Positions 36,781 to 45,507 of a DNA stretch of 64,000 bases are shown here, in pieces. The notes under the pieces are model-generated. The model was given only the letters and a program-made list of their open reading frames with translations, did no database searches and was not told where the DNA came from. This DNA comes from Paraburkholderia sartisoli. Lineage in GTDB: Bacteria; Pseudomonadota; Gammaproteobacteria; Burkholderiales; Burkholderiaceae. Every line of letters starts with the position of its first letter. Positions within the stretch are counted from its first letter, which is position 1. The stretch lies in assembly GCF_900107685.1 (NCBI RefSeq), contig NZ_FNRQ01000005.1, positions 248,001 to 312,000 on the forward strand. Reading direction: 5' to 3'. The position numbers were made by a program, and so were the translations under genes.

Positions 36781-39262
36781 ACCGACGACGCAGAGCAACG
36801 CCTCGTTGATCGCGGCGGCACTTGCACATCATCAGGCAGGCCAACTGGCTGAAGCCCGGGTACTGTATGCGCAGATTCTGCAGAGCGAGCCGGGAAACCC
36901 GGACGCGCTACATTTTCTGGGGCTGCTCGCGTGTCAACTCGATCAGCACGATGCGGGTCTTGCATTGATCGAGCAGTCGATCGCCGCGCATCCGAGCGCG
37001 ATCTACTACAACAACTTCGGCAACATGCTGCGCGAGAAAGGGCGGCTTGCCGAAGCGATCGATGGCTACCGGCACGCCGTTGCGCTGTCGCCCGGATATG
37101 CCGAGGCCTGGAACAACCTGGGCAACGCGCAACGCGAGGCGAAGCAACCAGACGCCGCGATGCGCAGTTGCGCGCAGGCGATCGCCTTGTATCCGGGATA
37201 TGCCGAGGCGTACAACAACCTTGGTAACGCGCTGCACGACATGGGCGATCTCGACGCTGCGGTCGCGAGCTACAACAGGGCGATCGAATTCCGTTCCGAC
37301 TACGCAGAGGCACACAATAACCTCGGCAACGTGTTGCGCGTGCTGGATAAAGCGGATGCAGCGATCGCGAGTTTTCGGACGGCGATCGCGCTCAAGCCTG
37401 AATTGCGGACGGCACATCAGAGTCTGGGCCTGATGTTGCGGATGCGCGGTGAGACGACTGAGGCGATCGCGAGCCTGCGCCGCGCACTGGATCCGACGGA
37501 CGCGAATGCGCACAACAGCATCGGCACCGCGCTGTGCGACATCAACGATCTGGATGCTGCGCTGAAGCACTTCGACACGGCGATTGCGTTAAAACCGGAC
37601 TTTGCGGAGGCACACTGCAATCGTGGCGGTGTGATGCGGCGCCTGAACCGTTTCGAGGAGTCGGTGGAAAGCTGTGTCCGGGCAATTGAACTCGCGCCGA
37701 CATTCGCCGAGGCCTACAACGTCCTTGGCATCGCCTACCTTGGACTGAAGAATTTCGACGCCGCTATTCTGAGCCACCAGTACGCGATCGAACTCGATCC
37801 CGACAACGCGGCTGCGCATAACAATCTCGCCTGCGTATTCATGGCCTGCGAGAGGCCCGCCGAAGCGCTGGTCAGCTGTCGCCGTGCAGTTGCGCTGGCG
37901 GAAAACGACGCGCGGATGCATCTCGCACTTGCCGACGTGCTGCGTGCGCTCGGCGATCACGGAGAGGGAATCGCGGCCTATCGTCGGGCGCTTGAACTCA
38001 ATCCGGGCCTGGAGGCGGCCTGTCAGTGCGTGATCTTCACAACAGCTGGCTCCGTGTATTGTGACGTTACGATGCTCGTCGCGGATGCACGGCAATATGG
38101 CCGGCTGGTGGCTGCCCGCGCACGGCCTTACCGGCATCGCGCGGCACCGGAGCAGGTCACCGGTCCATTACGGGTGGGTTTCGTTTCCGGCGACTTCAGG
38201 GCGCATTCAGTTTCAGCGTTTCTGGAAAGTGTCGTGGCGCAACTCGACCCGGCACGCGTCGAACTGTTCGCTTACTCGACGCAGCCAGTCGAGGATGCAA
38301 TGACCGCGCACATCAAGCAGTACTTCGCCAGTTGGTGCGATACGACCGGTATGAGCGACGAGGCAGCCGCGAGCAGGATCCACGCGGATGGCGTTCACAT
38401 TCTGGTGGATCTGTCAGGACATACGCTGTACAACCGGTTGCCCGTTTTTGCCTGGAAACCCGCACCGGTGCAAGTGACCTGGCTGGGCTTTTTCGCAACG
38501 ACCGGTATCGACGCCATTGACTACGTTCTCGGCGACCGGCACGTGCTCCCGGTTGAAGAAGAAGCTCACTTCATCGAAAAGCCGTGGCGACTGCTCGACA
38601 GCTATCTCTGCTTCACGCCGCCACAACCCGAGATCATAATCGGCCCGTTGCCCATGGTGGCGAACGGCGTGGTGACCTTCGGCTGCCTGAACAATATCGG
38701 CAAGATCGGCGATGACGTGGTCGCGCTCTGGTCGCGCGTGCTGCATGCAGTACCTGATTCACGTCTGCTGCTGAAAGCGCCGCAGCTTGATCAGACAGTT
38801 CTTCGCACCGGGATCGCAGATCGTTTCCTGCGCCACGGCATTGCAGCGGAACGCCTGATACTCATCGGACGCACGACGCGGGACGCGCATCTCGACGCGT
38901 TCAACCAGGTCGATATTGCGCTCGATCCTTTCCCTTATCCGGGTGGCACGACGAGCGTCGAAGGATTATGGATGGGCGTACCGGTGCTGACGCGACGCGG
39001 CGACCGGTTTCTTTCGCATGTCGGCGAAAGCATCGTCAACACGGCGGGTCTGCCGGCGTGGGTGGCGGTAGATGATGACGACTACGTCGCGAAGGCCGCC
39101 GCATTTGCGGCAGACCGTACAGGCCTGGGCGCCTTGCGCGCAGGCCTGCGTCAACAGGTTCTGGCCTCGCCGCTGTGCGACGCGCCCCGCTTCGCGCGCA
39201 ACCTCGAAGATGCCTTCGAGGCGATGTGGGATGCGTACGCCTCAGGCACGTCAGCCAGATAA
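36767..39262 (+). CDS. TPR-repeat O-GlcNAc-transferase-like glycosyltransferase (GT41), paralogue 4
   Basis: 831 aa. Its first ~100 residues are nearly the same as paralogue 3 (AHHQAGxLAEARxLYxQIL and NPDALHFLGLLACQL are shared), indicating a tandem duplication. About twelve TPRs, including the shortened DPTDANAHN repeat. Catalytic landmarks: RVGFVSGDFRAHSVSAF (HSV where the others have HPx), [40 protein letters not shown] with the conserved Lys, and [16 protein letters not shown]. Last gene of the string, followed by two terminator-like hairpins and convergent with fliT. Confidence 0.9.
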   Translation: MMQIEPTTQSNASLIAAALAHHQAGQLAEARVLYAQILQSEPGNPDALHFLGLLACQLDQHDAGLALIEQSIAAHPSAIYYNNFGNMLREKGRLAEAIDGYRHAVALSPGYAEAWNNLGNAQREAKQPDAAMRSCAQAIALYPGYAEAYNNLGNALHDMGDLDAAVASYNRAIEFRSDYAEAHNNLGNVLRVLDKADAAIASFRTAIALKPELRTAHQSLGLMLRMRGETTEAIASLRRALDPTDANAHNSIGTALCDINDLDAALKHFDTAIALKPDFAEAHCNRGGVMRRLNRFEESVESCVRAIELAPTFAEAYNVLGIAYLGLKNFDAAILSHQYAIELDPDNAAAHNNLACVFMACERPAEALVSCRRAVALAENDARMHLALADVLRALGDHGEGIAAYRRALELNPGLEAACQCVIFTTAGSVYCDVTMLVADARQYGRLVAARARPYRHRAAPEQVTGPLRVGFVSGDFRAHSVSAFLESVVAQLDPARVELFAYSTQPVEDAMTAHIKQYFASWCDTTGMSDEAAASRIHADGVHILVDLSGHTLYNRLPVFAWKPAPVQVTWLGFFATTGIDAIDYVLGDRHVLPVEEEAHFIEKPWRLLDSYLCFTPPQPEIIIGPLPMVANGVVTFGCLNNIGKIGDDVVALWSRVLHAVPDSRLLLKAPQLDQTVLRTGIADRFLRHGIAAERLILIGRTTRDAHLDAFNQVDIALDPFPYPGGTTSVEGLWMGVPVLTRRGDRFLSHVGESIVNTAGLPAWVAVDDDDYVAKAAAFAADRTGLGALRAGLRQQVLASPLCDAPRFARNLEDAFEAMWDAYASGTSAR

Positions 39263-39283
39263 TTCAATTCCTGCCCGGCCACG

Positions 39284-39351
39284 CCCGATGAAATCATGGC
39301 TGAAGCCGCGATTTCATCGGGACGAAAAAAAAGCCGCATCGCGGCTTTTTG
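39284..39351. terminator. Double hairpin terminator between the glycosyltransferase string and fliT
   Basis: First arm pair CCCGATGAAATC (39284-39295) with GATTTCATCGGG (39310-39321), 12 bp. Then AAGCCGC-ATC-GCGGCTT (39331-39347), flanked by a run of As on the left and Ts on the right, so usable from both sides between the convergent genes. Confidence 0.8.
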
Positions 39352-39442
39352 AAACAACTCAAAGATCCCACATTTGTCATGCGGTGTTCGTTGTATTCCC
39401 CCGTTTTATTCCTTGCGCAGTCCAGTCACAACGGTCGCTGCC

Positions 39443-39739
39443 TTAAAGCATGCCCGTCGTGTGATACAGGCTGACAGCCTTGATGCGCCCGATCGCCTCA
39501 CTGTGCTGCGAGGCGATCCGGTCCGATCCCGCTTTCGCATGTTCCGTAATCGCGACGTCGATACGCTGGATCGTGCGGATCTTTTCCAGCGCCTCAGGCG
39601 TCTGCGTGGGGCTCAGCGACATCAGGAGCGGCGAGCGTTCTTCGACGAGCGCGGCCGCGCGCAGCCAGTCACCCTCGACGGCAGCGGCTTCGATTGCCTG
39701 GCTCAGGCCAAGCGCGCGGTCCAGCGGTTCGTCCGTCAT
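39443..39739 (-). CDS. fliT: Flagellar protein FliT (FliD export chaperone)
   Basis: 98 aa from ATG 39739 (MTDEPLDRALG), chosen because AGGA lies 8 nt upstream. The in-frame ATG at 39766 would give 107 aa without a good ribosome site. Small, all-helical and charged, matching beta-proteobacterial FliT in size and composition; family identity rests mainly on its position directly after fliD. In enterics FliT chaperones FliD and can inhibit FlhDC. Confidence 0.75.
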   Translation of the reverse strand: MTDEPLDRALGLSQAIEAAAVEGDWLRAAALVEERSPLLMSLSPTQTPEALEKIRTIQRIDVAITEHAKAGSDRIASQHSEAIGRIKAVSLYHTTGML

Positions 39740-39775
39740 GTGTTCCATTCCTGATGTCGACGCCATTGCGCCAGC

Positions 39776-41194
39776 TTACTTGTTGGTCGCGAGCGCACCC
39801 GCGCTGCTCGATCCACCGAAGAGCTGCGTGAGGTACTGCGTGTTGTTCTGCATCTGCGACATCAACGTGTTCAGCGCCGTGAACTGTGCGTTGTATTGCG
39901 CGGTCAGGGTGTTCTGATAATCCGTCAACGCCGTCGCCTGATCCGACAGGTTCGACAGGTCGCTGTTCAGCGACGCGGTGCGCTGGTCGATCGTGCCGCT
40001 CGACTGGACGTACGTGTTCACGAACGAATTCAGCGTCGTGCCGATGCCGTTCGTCGTGTTGAACAGTCCGGCAATAGCCGGGCTGCTGGAGCTCACGGCC
40101 GCCGTGAGCTTGCTCTGATCGACGGCCATCGTGCCGTCCGGCTGCAGGTCGATACCGATCGACGAAAGACTGAACGTCTTGCCGCCCGTTGTCACGCCGC
40201 CACTGATCAAACCGGCGAGACCGTTGTTGATCTGGTTGAGCATCGAGTCGCCCAGCAGCGGACCGGCCGTCGCCGTGGTCGTGTTGTAGCCGGACAGGCC
40301 AGCAGCCGTGGTGACGTAGTTGTTGTACGCCGTGACGAAGTCGTTGATTGCTTTCGTGGTTGCGGTCGGATCGGTTGCAACCGTCACGGTCTGTGGCGTG
40401 CCGATGGCGGCTGCCGACAGGACGAGCGTCACACCGGTCAGCGCGTTCGACACGGTGTTGCTGGCGCTGGTCACGGCGTTGCCGTCGATGGTGAACTGCG
40501 CATCCTGACCCGCCGTCACCGTCGTGTAACCGGAAGAGTTCAGTTTTGCATTCAGGCCGCTGCCTGCCGTCACCGAGACCGTGTTGGCCGCACCCGTCGC
40601 CGTCGACTGGATGACCAGATGCTGTCCGTCCGATGCCGTGATGACCGATGCCGACACGCCCGGATTGTTCGACGACGTGTTGATCGCGCTCGCGATATCC
40701 GACAGAGACTGGCCCGACGTCACGTTGAGCGACATCGTGCCTGTGCTGCCGAGACCGATGGTCAGCGTGCCGCTGCCGATCGTGTCGCTGCTGGTGAATG
40801 CCTGCGAGGAAATCTTGTTGGCCGTCGCAACTTTCGTCACGTTGATCGTGTAGTTGCCGGCGACCGCACCGGTCGTCGTCGTCGCAGTGATCGCGCTGCT
40901 GCTGACGGTTGCGCCGACGCTCGACAACGTGGAGCCGTCTGCCAGGCCGCTCAGCGCGGTTTGCAGCGACGAAAGCGCCGACTTGATCGAGCCGATGGCC
41001 GACAGCTGGGTATTGTCGAGCGACTGTTTATTCACAATCGTCGCGTTTTGACCGGCTGTTTTCGCGGTAACGAGAGCGGAAACGAGCGTGTTGACATCGA
41101 GCGTTGACTTGGTCGAACCGCTGATGATGGACTGTGCCGCCTGCGCTAGCAGACTGCTTACGTCAGTAGTGGATGAGGACGCCGTCGTGGTCAT
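39776..41194 (-). CDS. fliD: Flagellar filament cap protein FliD (HAP2)
   Basis: 472 aa, Ser/Thr/Ala-rich. N-terminal DVNTLVSALVTAKTAGQNATIVNKQ and SLSDIASAINTSSNNPGVSASVI match the FliD N-domain; the C-terminal end (LSDQATALTDYQNTLTAQYNAQFTALNTLMSQMQ) is the coiled-coil D0/D1 segment. Forms the pentameric cap that folds flagellin at the filament tip. The start at 41194 has GGAG upstream. Downstream of fliC on the same strand; its abundant exposed Ser/Thr could also be a glycosylation substrate. Confidence 0.95.
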   Translation of the reverse strand: MTTTASSSTTDVSSLLAQAAQSIISGSTKSTLDVNTLVSALVTAKTAGQNATIVNKQSLDNTQLSAIGSIKSALSSLQTALSGLADGSTLSSVGATVSSSAITATTTTGAVAGNYTINVTKVATANKISSQAFTSSDTIGSGTLTIGLGSTGTMSLNVTSGQSLSDIASAINTSSNNPGVSASVITASDGQHLVIQSTATGAANTVSVTAGSGLNAKLNSSGYTTVTAGQDAQFTIDGNAVTSASNTVSNALTGVTLVLSAAAIGTPQTVTVATDPTATTKAINDFVTAYNNYVTTAAGLSGYNTTTATAGPLLGDSMLNQINNGLAGLISGGVTTGGKTFSLSSIGIDLQPDGTMAVDQSKLTAAVSSSSPAIAGLFNTTNGIGTTLNSFVNTYVQSSGTIDQRTASLNSDLSNLSDQATALTDYQNTLTAQYNAQFTALNTLMSQMQNNTQYLTQLFGGSSSAGALATNK

Positions 41195-41260
41195 GCGGAT
41201 GCTCCGTTCGTCGATACGAAAAAAGTCGGGTCAATCATGCTGAAGCGCAGAAACGGGTTG

Positions 41261-41330
41261 TGGGAGGCAAGCCTCCCACGGGTCCTGCCTGTGTTTCCTG
41301 CAGGAGCCGCATACGGCTACGGCTCCTGCA
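41261..41330. repeat. Two strong hairpins in the fliC-fliD intergenic region
   Basis: GTGGGAGG-CAAG-CCTCCCAC (41261-41280), and TGCAGGAGCCG (41299-41309) pairing with CGGCTCCTGCA (41320-41330). On the fliC transcript both follow the stop codon without a U-run. They may stabilise or partially end the fliC message, favouring flagellin over FliD. Role inferred. Confidence 0.6.
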
Positions 41331-41367
41331 ATGCGGCGTCGTCGGGCACGCCGCGCTTCAATCAGCC

Positions 41368-42186
41368 TTACTGGAGAAGCTTCAGAACCTGTTGCGGCAG
41401 CGAGTTTGCCTGAGCCAGCACCGAGATACCAGCTTGCTGCAGCACTTGAGCTTTCGACAGGTTCGCTGTTTCCGTCGCGAAGTCCGCGTCGGTGATCTGC
41501 GAGCGCGCTGCGCTCATGTTCGTCGCTTGCGTGGTCGTCGTCGTGATGGCGGCCGTCATCGTGTTTTGCGTGGCGCCGAGCGTTGCCTGGAAGGTATTGA
41601 CGCTTGCCAGTGCCGCGTCGATCGAGGTCATTGCTGTTTGTGCAGCCGCTGCCGAAGAAACGCTCAACGCGTTCACGCCCAGACCCGTCGCGTTCCACAC
41701 CGTCGCGCCGAACGATGCCGTGATTTGCTGACCAGCGAATGCACCGATCTGGAACGTCACGCTACCTGCGCCCGACAGAACTGCCTTGCCGTTGAACGTC
41801 GTTTGCGATGCAACACGCGAAATTTCTGTCAGGCGCGCTTGCACTTCCGAGTCCAGGTTAGCCAGTGCCTTCGAATCCAGCGAGCCGTCGCCTGCTTCCA
41901 CTGCCAGCTGGCGAATACGTTGCAGGTTGTCGACCGTCGATTGCAGCGCGCCGTTGGTCGTTTGCACCATCGACACCGCGTTGTTCGCGTTTGCGGCGCC
42001 CTGGGTCAGCGCGTTGATCGACGCCGTTTGCGACGTTGCAATTGCGTTACCAGCGGCATCGTCAGCAGCCGTGTTGATGCGCTTGCCCGACGACAGACGG
42101 TTGATGGCTTGCGCCAGAGCGCTTTGCGAGCCCGACAGATTGTTCTGTGCCGTCAGCGACAGAATGTTGGTGTTGATATTCAGCAT
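41368..42186 (-). CDS. fliC: Flagellin FliC (short form)
   Basis: 272 aa. Conserved N-terminal D0/D1 (MLNINTNILSLTAQNNL, INRLSSGKRINTAADDAAG) and C-terminal D1/D0 (QITDADFATETANLSKAQVLQQAG, ending VLKLLQ). Only about 80 residues lie between them, so the D2/D3 outer domains are minimal; many Burkholderia flagellins are near 385 aa. The central part is rich in Ser, Thr and Ala (including TTTTTQATNMS), offering O-glycosylation sites. GAGGA ribosome site; sigma28 promoter upstream. Secreted by the flagellar export system. Confidence 0.96.
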   Translation of the reverse strand: MLNINTNILSLTAQNNLSGSQSALAQAINRLSSGKRINTAADDAAGNAIATSQTASINALTQGAANANNAVSMVQTTNGALQSTVDNLQRIRQLAVEAGDGSLDSKALANLDSEVQARLTEISRVASQTTFNGKAVLSGAGSVTFQIGAFAGQQITASFGATVWNATGLGVNALSVSSAAAAQTAMTSIDAALASVNTFQATLGATQNTMTAAITTTTTQATNMSAARSQITDADFATETANLSKAQVLQQAGISVLAQANSLPQQVLKLLQ

Positions 42187-42276
42187 TTGCTTCCTCGTTT
42201 GGAAAACGCCATGTAATTAGGCTGGTTCGGGTTCGGCGTAGCGCATTTGACGAGTGGCGCTGCCCGCCTTTCCTGG

Positions 42277-42304
42277 TTGTCGGCGGCGCGCGAACAAAAC
42301 TTTA
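42277..42304 (-). promoter_or_regulatory. Sigma28 (FliA) promoter of fliC
   Basis: Minus-strand TAAAGTTT (rc of 42297-42304), 12-nt spacer, GCCGACAA (rc of 42277-42284), against consensus TAAAGTTT-N11-GCCGATAA. It lies about 90 nt upstream of the fliC ATG. The spacer is 1 nt longer than usual. Confidence 0.72.
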
Positions 42305-42436
42305 GGGGCTGGAGAGAAAAGAGGGAGGGAACGGGCCCGCCCGCGGCCGGCCGAAAACCCGGAGAGCGCCGCCCTATGCGGATCCGCGAGGCGGCGTATG
42401 CTTGTCGGTCCGGTTGCATTTCCCCTGGGAGAAGTC

Positions 42437-43381
42437 ATGCAAAAACGCAATATCGGCACGTCGCAGGTACAGGTCGCACCGCTGGTTTTCGGCGGAAACG
42501 TGTTCGGCTGGTCCGCCGACGAAGCCACTTCGTTCTCGATTCTCGACGCCTTCGTCGACGCCGGGCTCGACTTCATCGATACCGCCGACGTCTATTCGGC
42601 CTGGGTGCCGGGGCACCACGGTGGCGAATCGGAAAGCATCATCGGCAAGTGGCTGAAACAGGGCGGAAGGCGCGACAAGGTCGTGCTCGCGACCAAGGTG
42701 GGCATGCTCGGCGCGCGAAAAGGGCTGTCGGGCGGCAACATCCAGGCGGCAGTCGAAGATTCGCTGCGTCGCCTGCAAACCGATTACATCGACGTGTACT
42801 TTTCGCATCTCGACGACGCGGAAACGCCGCTCGCCGAGACGTTAGGTGCCTACCAACGCCTGATCGAGGCGGGCAAGGTGCGGGTGATCGGCGCCTCCAA
42901 CTATAGCGGCGCGCGGATCGAGGAGGCGCTCGCGGTCGCGCAGCAGAACGGCTTGCCGAAGTACCAGCTGCTCCAGCCGGAGTACAACCTGTATGATCGC
43001 GCCCCATATGAAACGGAGATCGAACCGGTTGCGCTCGCGCACCGGTTGGGTGTCGTGACGTATTACAGTCTTGCGAGCGGCTTTCTGTCGGGCAAATACC
43101 GGTCGAAGGCGGATCTCGGGAAAAGCAGCGCCCGCGGCAGCCGGGTCGAAAAATACCTGAACGAACGCGGCCTCGAAATCCTGAAAGCGCTCGACGAAGT
43201 CGCCGGACGGCACGACAGCACGCCCGCCACGGTGGCGCTGGCCTGGCTGATGGCGCGTCCGGGTGTGACGGCCCCAATTGCCAGCGCGACCTCGGTCGAC
43301 CAGCTGAAAAGCCTTGTTGCGGCGGTCCACCTGAGGCTCGCCGACGCCGATATCCGCCGGCTGAACGACGCAAGTGCCTGA
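42437..43381 (+). CDS. Aldo/keto reductase
   Basis: 314 aa from ATG 42437 with GGGAGAAG upstream; earlier in-frame codons cross the fliC promoter. Catalytic tetrad of the AKR superfamily: Asp48 and Tyr53 (DTADVYS), Lys87 (ATKVG), His124 (FSHLDD). NADPH-binding PIASATSVDQL at the C-terminus. Resembles YdhF/Tas-like single-domain cytoplasmic reductases; the carbonyl substrate is not predictable. Divergent from fliC. Confidence 0.93.
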   Translation: MQKRNIGTSQVQVAPLVFGGNVFGWSADEATSFSILDAFVDAGLDFIDTADVYSAWVPGHHGGESESIIGKWLKQGGRRDKVVLATKVGMLGARKGLSGGNIQAAVEDSLRRLQTDYIDVYFSHLDDAETPLAETLGAYQRLIEAGKVRVIGASNYSGARIEEALAVAQQNGLPKYQLLQPEYNLYDRAPYETEIEPVALAHRLGVVTYYSLASGFLSGKYRSKADLGKSSARGSRVEKYLNERGLEILKALDEVAGRHDSTPATVALAWLMARPGVTAPIASATSVDQLKSLVAAVHLRLADADIRRLNDASA

Positions 43382-43385
43382 ACGC

Positions 43386-43417
43386 ACTCGTGAAAGTGGT
43401 GGTGGGCACGAGTTTTT
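43386..43417 (+). terminator. Intrinsic terminator after the aldo/keto reductase
   Basis: ACTCGTG (43386-43392) pairs with CACGAGT (43407-43413), followed by TTTTCC. The remaining ~290 bp before rpsU show no gene and no clear promoter. Confidence 0.7.
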
Positions 43418-43709
43418 CCTGATATTATCGGGAGTGAATTGAGATCTTTGCCTGTTTCGTGGTCGATTGATGGTTGAACGTCGGCGATGAGCCGGGCATC
43501 AGGCGCAGTGGTGCATGAGCGTCTGCCCGCGTTCTCGCGGTGAACTCCCCACCTCTCTTTTCCGGCCTCCGTGGCCGCTTTGCCTCTCGTTTTCGTCCAT
43601 GGTTTCGTTTGCCTGTTATTGGCCATGAATCGAAACGACCGGAGTGCCGGCGCGTGAGCGGGTTGCCGCCACGCAATTAACCGTATCAAGCGATTTAGTT
43701 AGGAATTAC

Positions 43710-43922
43710 ATGACGACGATTCTTCTGAAAGAAAACGAGCCGTTCGAAGTGGCGATCCGCCGCTTTCGTCGCGCAATCGAAAAGAATGGCCTGATCGCCG
43801 AGTTGCGTGAGCGCCAATCGTACGAAAAGCCGACGACGGCACGTAAGCGCAAGAAGGCTGCTGCTGTGAAGCGCCTGCACAAGCGCCTGCGTAGCCAGCA
43901 ACTGCCGAAAAAGCTGCACTAA
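43710..43922 (+). CDS. rpsU: 30S ribosomal protein S21
   Basis: 70 aa, very basic. Conserved [21 protein letters not shown] at the N-terminus and a Lys/Arg-rich C-terminus. Start ATG 43710 with AGGA 6 nt upstream. Monocistronic: strong terminator follows and no dnaG/rpoD is adjacent, unlike in E. coli. Burkholderiales often carry more than one rpsU; this may be one of several copies. Confidence 0.96.
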   Translation: MTTILLKENEPFEVAIRRFRRAIEKNGLIAELRERQSYEKPTTARKRKKAAAVKRLHKRLRSQQLPKKLH

Positions 43923-43944
43923 GCACGCTTTTACGCACGGCCAG

Positions 43945-43990
43945 ACGGCGGTGTAGCTTCGAAAGAAGCTACACCGCCGTTTTCATTTGG
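43945..43990 (+). terminator. Strong intrinsic terminator after rpsU
   Basis: 16-bp perfect stem (43945-43960 with 43965-43980) closed by a GAAA tetraloop and followed by TTTTCATTT. Confidence 0.9.
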
Positions 43991-44121
43991 GCGCTCGGGA
44001 GCGGTCGTGTCCGCGCCATCATGGCCAGGTATGTGCGGTTTCACGCGAGACAGTGAGACAGGGAGGTCGTGAAGCGGGCGCCGGCGAACTGGCGCTTCCC
44101 GGCATTGTCGCTGTTCTGGCG

Positions 44122-44547
44122 TTATGCCGCGGTCTTCACCCGTTCGGCGGACAGGCTGAACTGCCGGGCGATCGAGACGAGACGTTCCTGCCATTCCCAC
44201 GTCCCGAACACGTCATGCACGTTCTGCAGGCAACTGAGCAATTCGACGGTAGTTGCGTCGTAGATGTTGATGCGCACGCGTAGCAGCGCTTTTTTGAGCG
44301 CCGCAACGCCGACGTCCATATAAATGGGCACGTCGCGCGGATCTTTTCCGATATAGCGGACGGGAACGCCTTCCATCGCCGTCATATAGTCGCCCGGCTT
44401 GATGAAATTGCCGACGGGGCATCCGCCGCAGTGACTCCGGTAGGCGCCGCCGCCGCGTGGCAGTAGCGCCGCGCGCCTCTGGCCAAACAGATGGCCGACG
44501 GCCTGGTCGAAAATCTCCTGATGTGTCAGGAAGTTCAGGCTTTTCAT
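44122..44547 (-). CDS. Conserved hypothetical protein
   Basis: 141 aa from ATG 44547, with GGGGAG about 9 nt upstream. No domain recognised. Notable features are a Cys-rich spot HCGGCPVGNFIKPGDYM near residue 40, MDVGVAALKKALLR in the middle, and WEWQERLVSIARQFSL near the end. Cytoplasmic by composition. The CGGC pair could bind metal or be redox active (guess). Preceded by a 15-bp perfect inverted repeat at 44672-44707. Confidence 0.8.
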   Translation of the reverse strand: MKSLNFLTHQEIFDQAVGHLFGQRRAALLPRGGGAYRSHCGGCPVGNFIKPGDYMTAMEGVPVRYIGKDPRDVPIYMDVGVAALKKALLRVRINIYDATTVELLSCLQNVHDVFGTWEWQERLVSIARQFSLSAERVKTAA

Positions 44548-44671
44548 GGTGAATCTCCCCTGCGCGATACGCAGCGGTCGTTGTTATTTGAAGACCTGCG
44601 GTCTTCCTCACAGTTATAACGACTGAAATCGGTAAATATGTAGTGGATGAAACCCGGGGCGGGCAATTTTA

Positions 44672-44707
44672 CGTCACGTAGCGTGGTCTCGCCCACGCTA
44701 CGTGACG
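44672..44707. repeat. 15-bp perfect inverted repeat between tag and the 141-aa gene
   Basis: CGTCACGTAGCGTGG (44672-44686) and CCACGCTACGTGACG (44693-44707) with a 6-nt loop. No U-run follows in either direction, so it may be an operator, an mRNA structure or a weak terminator. Confidence 0.6.
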
Positions 44708-44754
44708 CGTAAGGCGACCCGAGCGACGGCGGCAAGCGAAACGGAGCGCCGCGG

Positions 44755-45351
44755 CTACTCCGTTTTCCGGTTGCGCCCCTTTTTGCCGAGCGCGGCGCAG
44801 GCCGCCCTGCATACACAAGTTCGCTCGTGGTCGTTCACCATGCCCACGGCCTGCATGAACGCATAGCAGATCGTGGTGCCGACGAATTTGCAGCCCCATC
44901 CCTTGAGCGCCTTGCTGAGTGCGTCCGAAACGGCGGTCGACGCGGGTGTGTCCCGATAGCTTGCCCAGTCGTTCTGGATGGGCGTCTGGTCGACAAATGA
45001 CCATACGAAGTTAGCCAGCGAACCGTGTTCGGCCTGGATTTTCTGGACCGCGCGCGCGTTCGTGACCACCGATTCGAGCTTGCCCCGATGGCGGACGATG
45101 CTGGCATCGAGTAGCAGCGCATCGATGTGCTTCGGCGTGAAGCGGGCCACGGCGTCGATATCGAAATCGGCGAACGCGCGGCGATACCCGGCGCGCTTGT
45201 TGAGGATTGTCGACCACGACAGGCCAGCCTGCGCGCCCTCCAGTACGAGCAGTTCGAACAGGTGCCGGTCGTCGCGCGAGGGCACGCCCCATTCCGTGTC
45301 GTGATATTGCGCAAGCGCTTCTGTCGCCGCCCAGTTGCATCGTTGTGTCAC
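44755..45351 (-). CDS. tag: DNA-3-methyladenine glycosylase I
   Basis: 198 aa. Begins MTQRCNWAATEALAQYHDTEWG with the Cys and His zinc ligands of Tag, and ends with the second pair in NDHERTCVC. Conserved LFELLVLEGAQAGLSW follows the typical Tag helix-hairpin-helix core, and WGCKFVGTTICYAFMQAVGMVNDH is the Tag C-terminus. Removes 3-methyladenine from alkylated DNA in base excision repair. Slightly long at the basic C-terminal tail. Confidence 0.95.
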   Translation of the reverse strand: MTQRCNWAATEALAQYHDTEWGVPSRDDRHLFELLVLEGAQAGLSWSTILNKRAGYRRAFADFDIDAVARFTPKHIDALLLDASIVRHRGKLESVVTNARAVQKIQAEHGSLANFVWSFVDQTPIQNDWASYRDTPASTAVSDALSKALKGWGCKFVGTTICYAFMQAVGMVNDHERTCVCRAACAALGKKGRNRKTE

Positions 45352-45507
45352 TTTCCCGCTCCTGCATGATGAGTTGTTCGATCTGTCGAATGCCGCCAGG
45401 CAAGAATAGCGGAATGGGCGCGCGCCGCCACCTGGCCGGATGGCAGATTGCCGGATCGAATTGAACCCGATAGTCTCTGCTCCATCCTTTTCATTCGACT
45501 GTATTCG

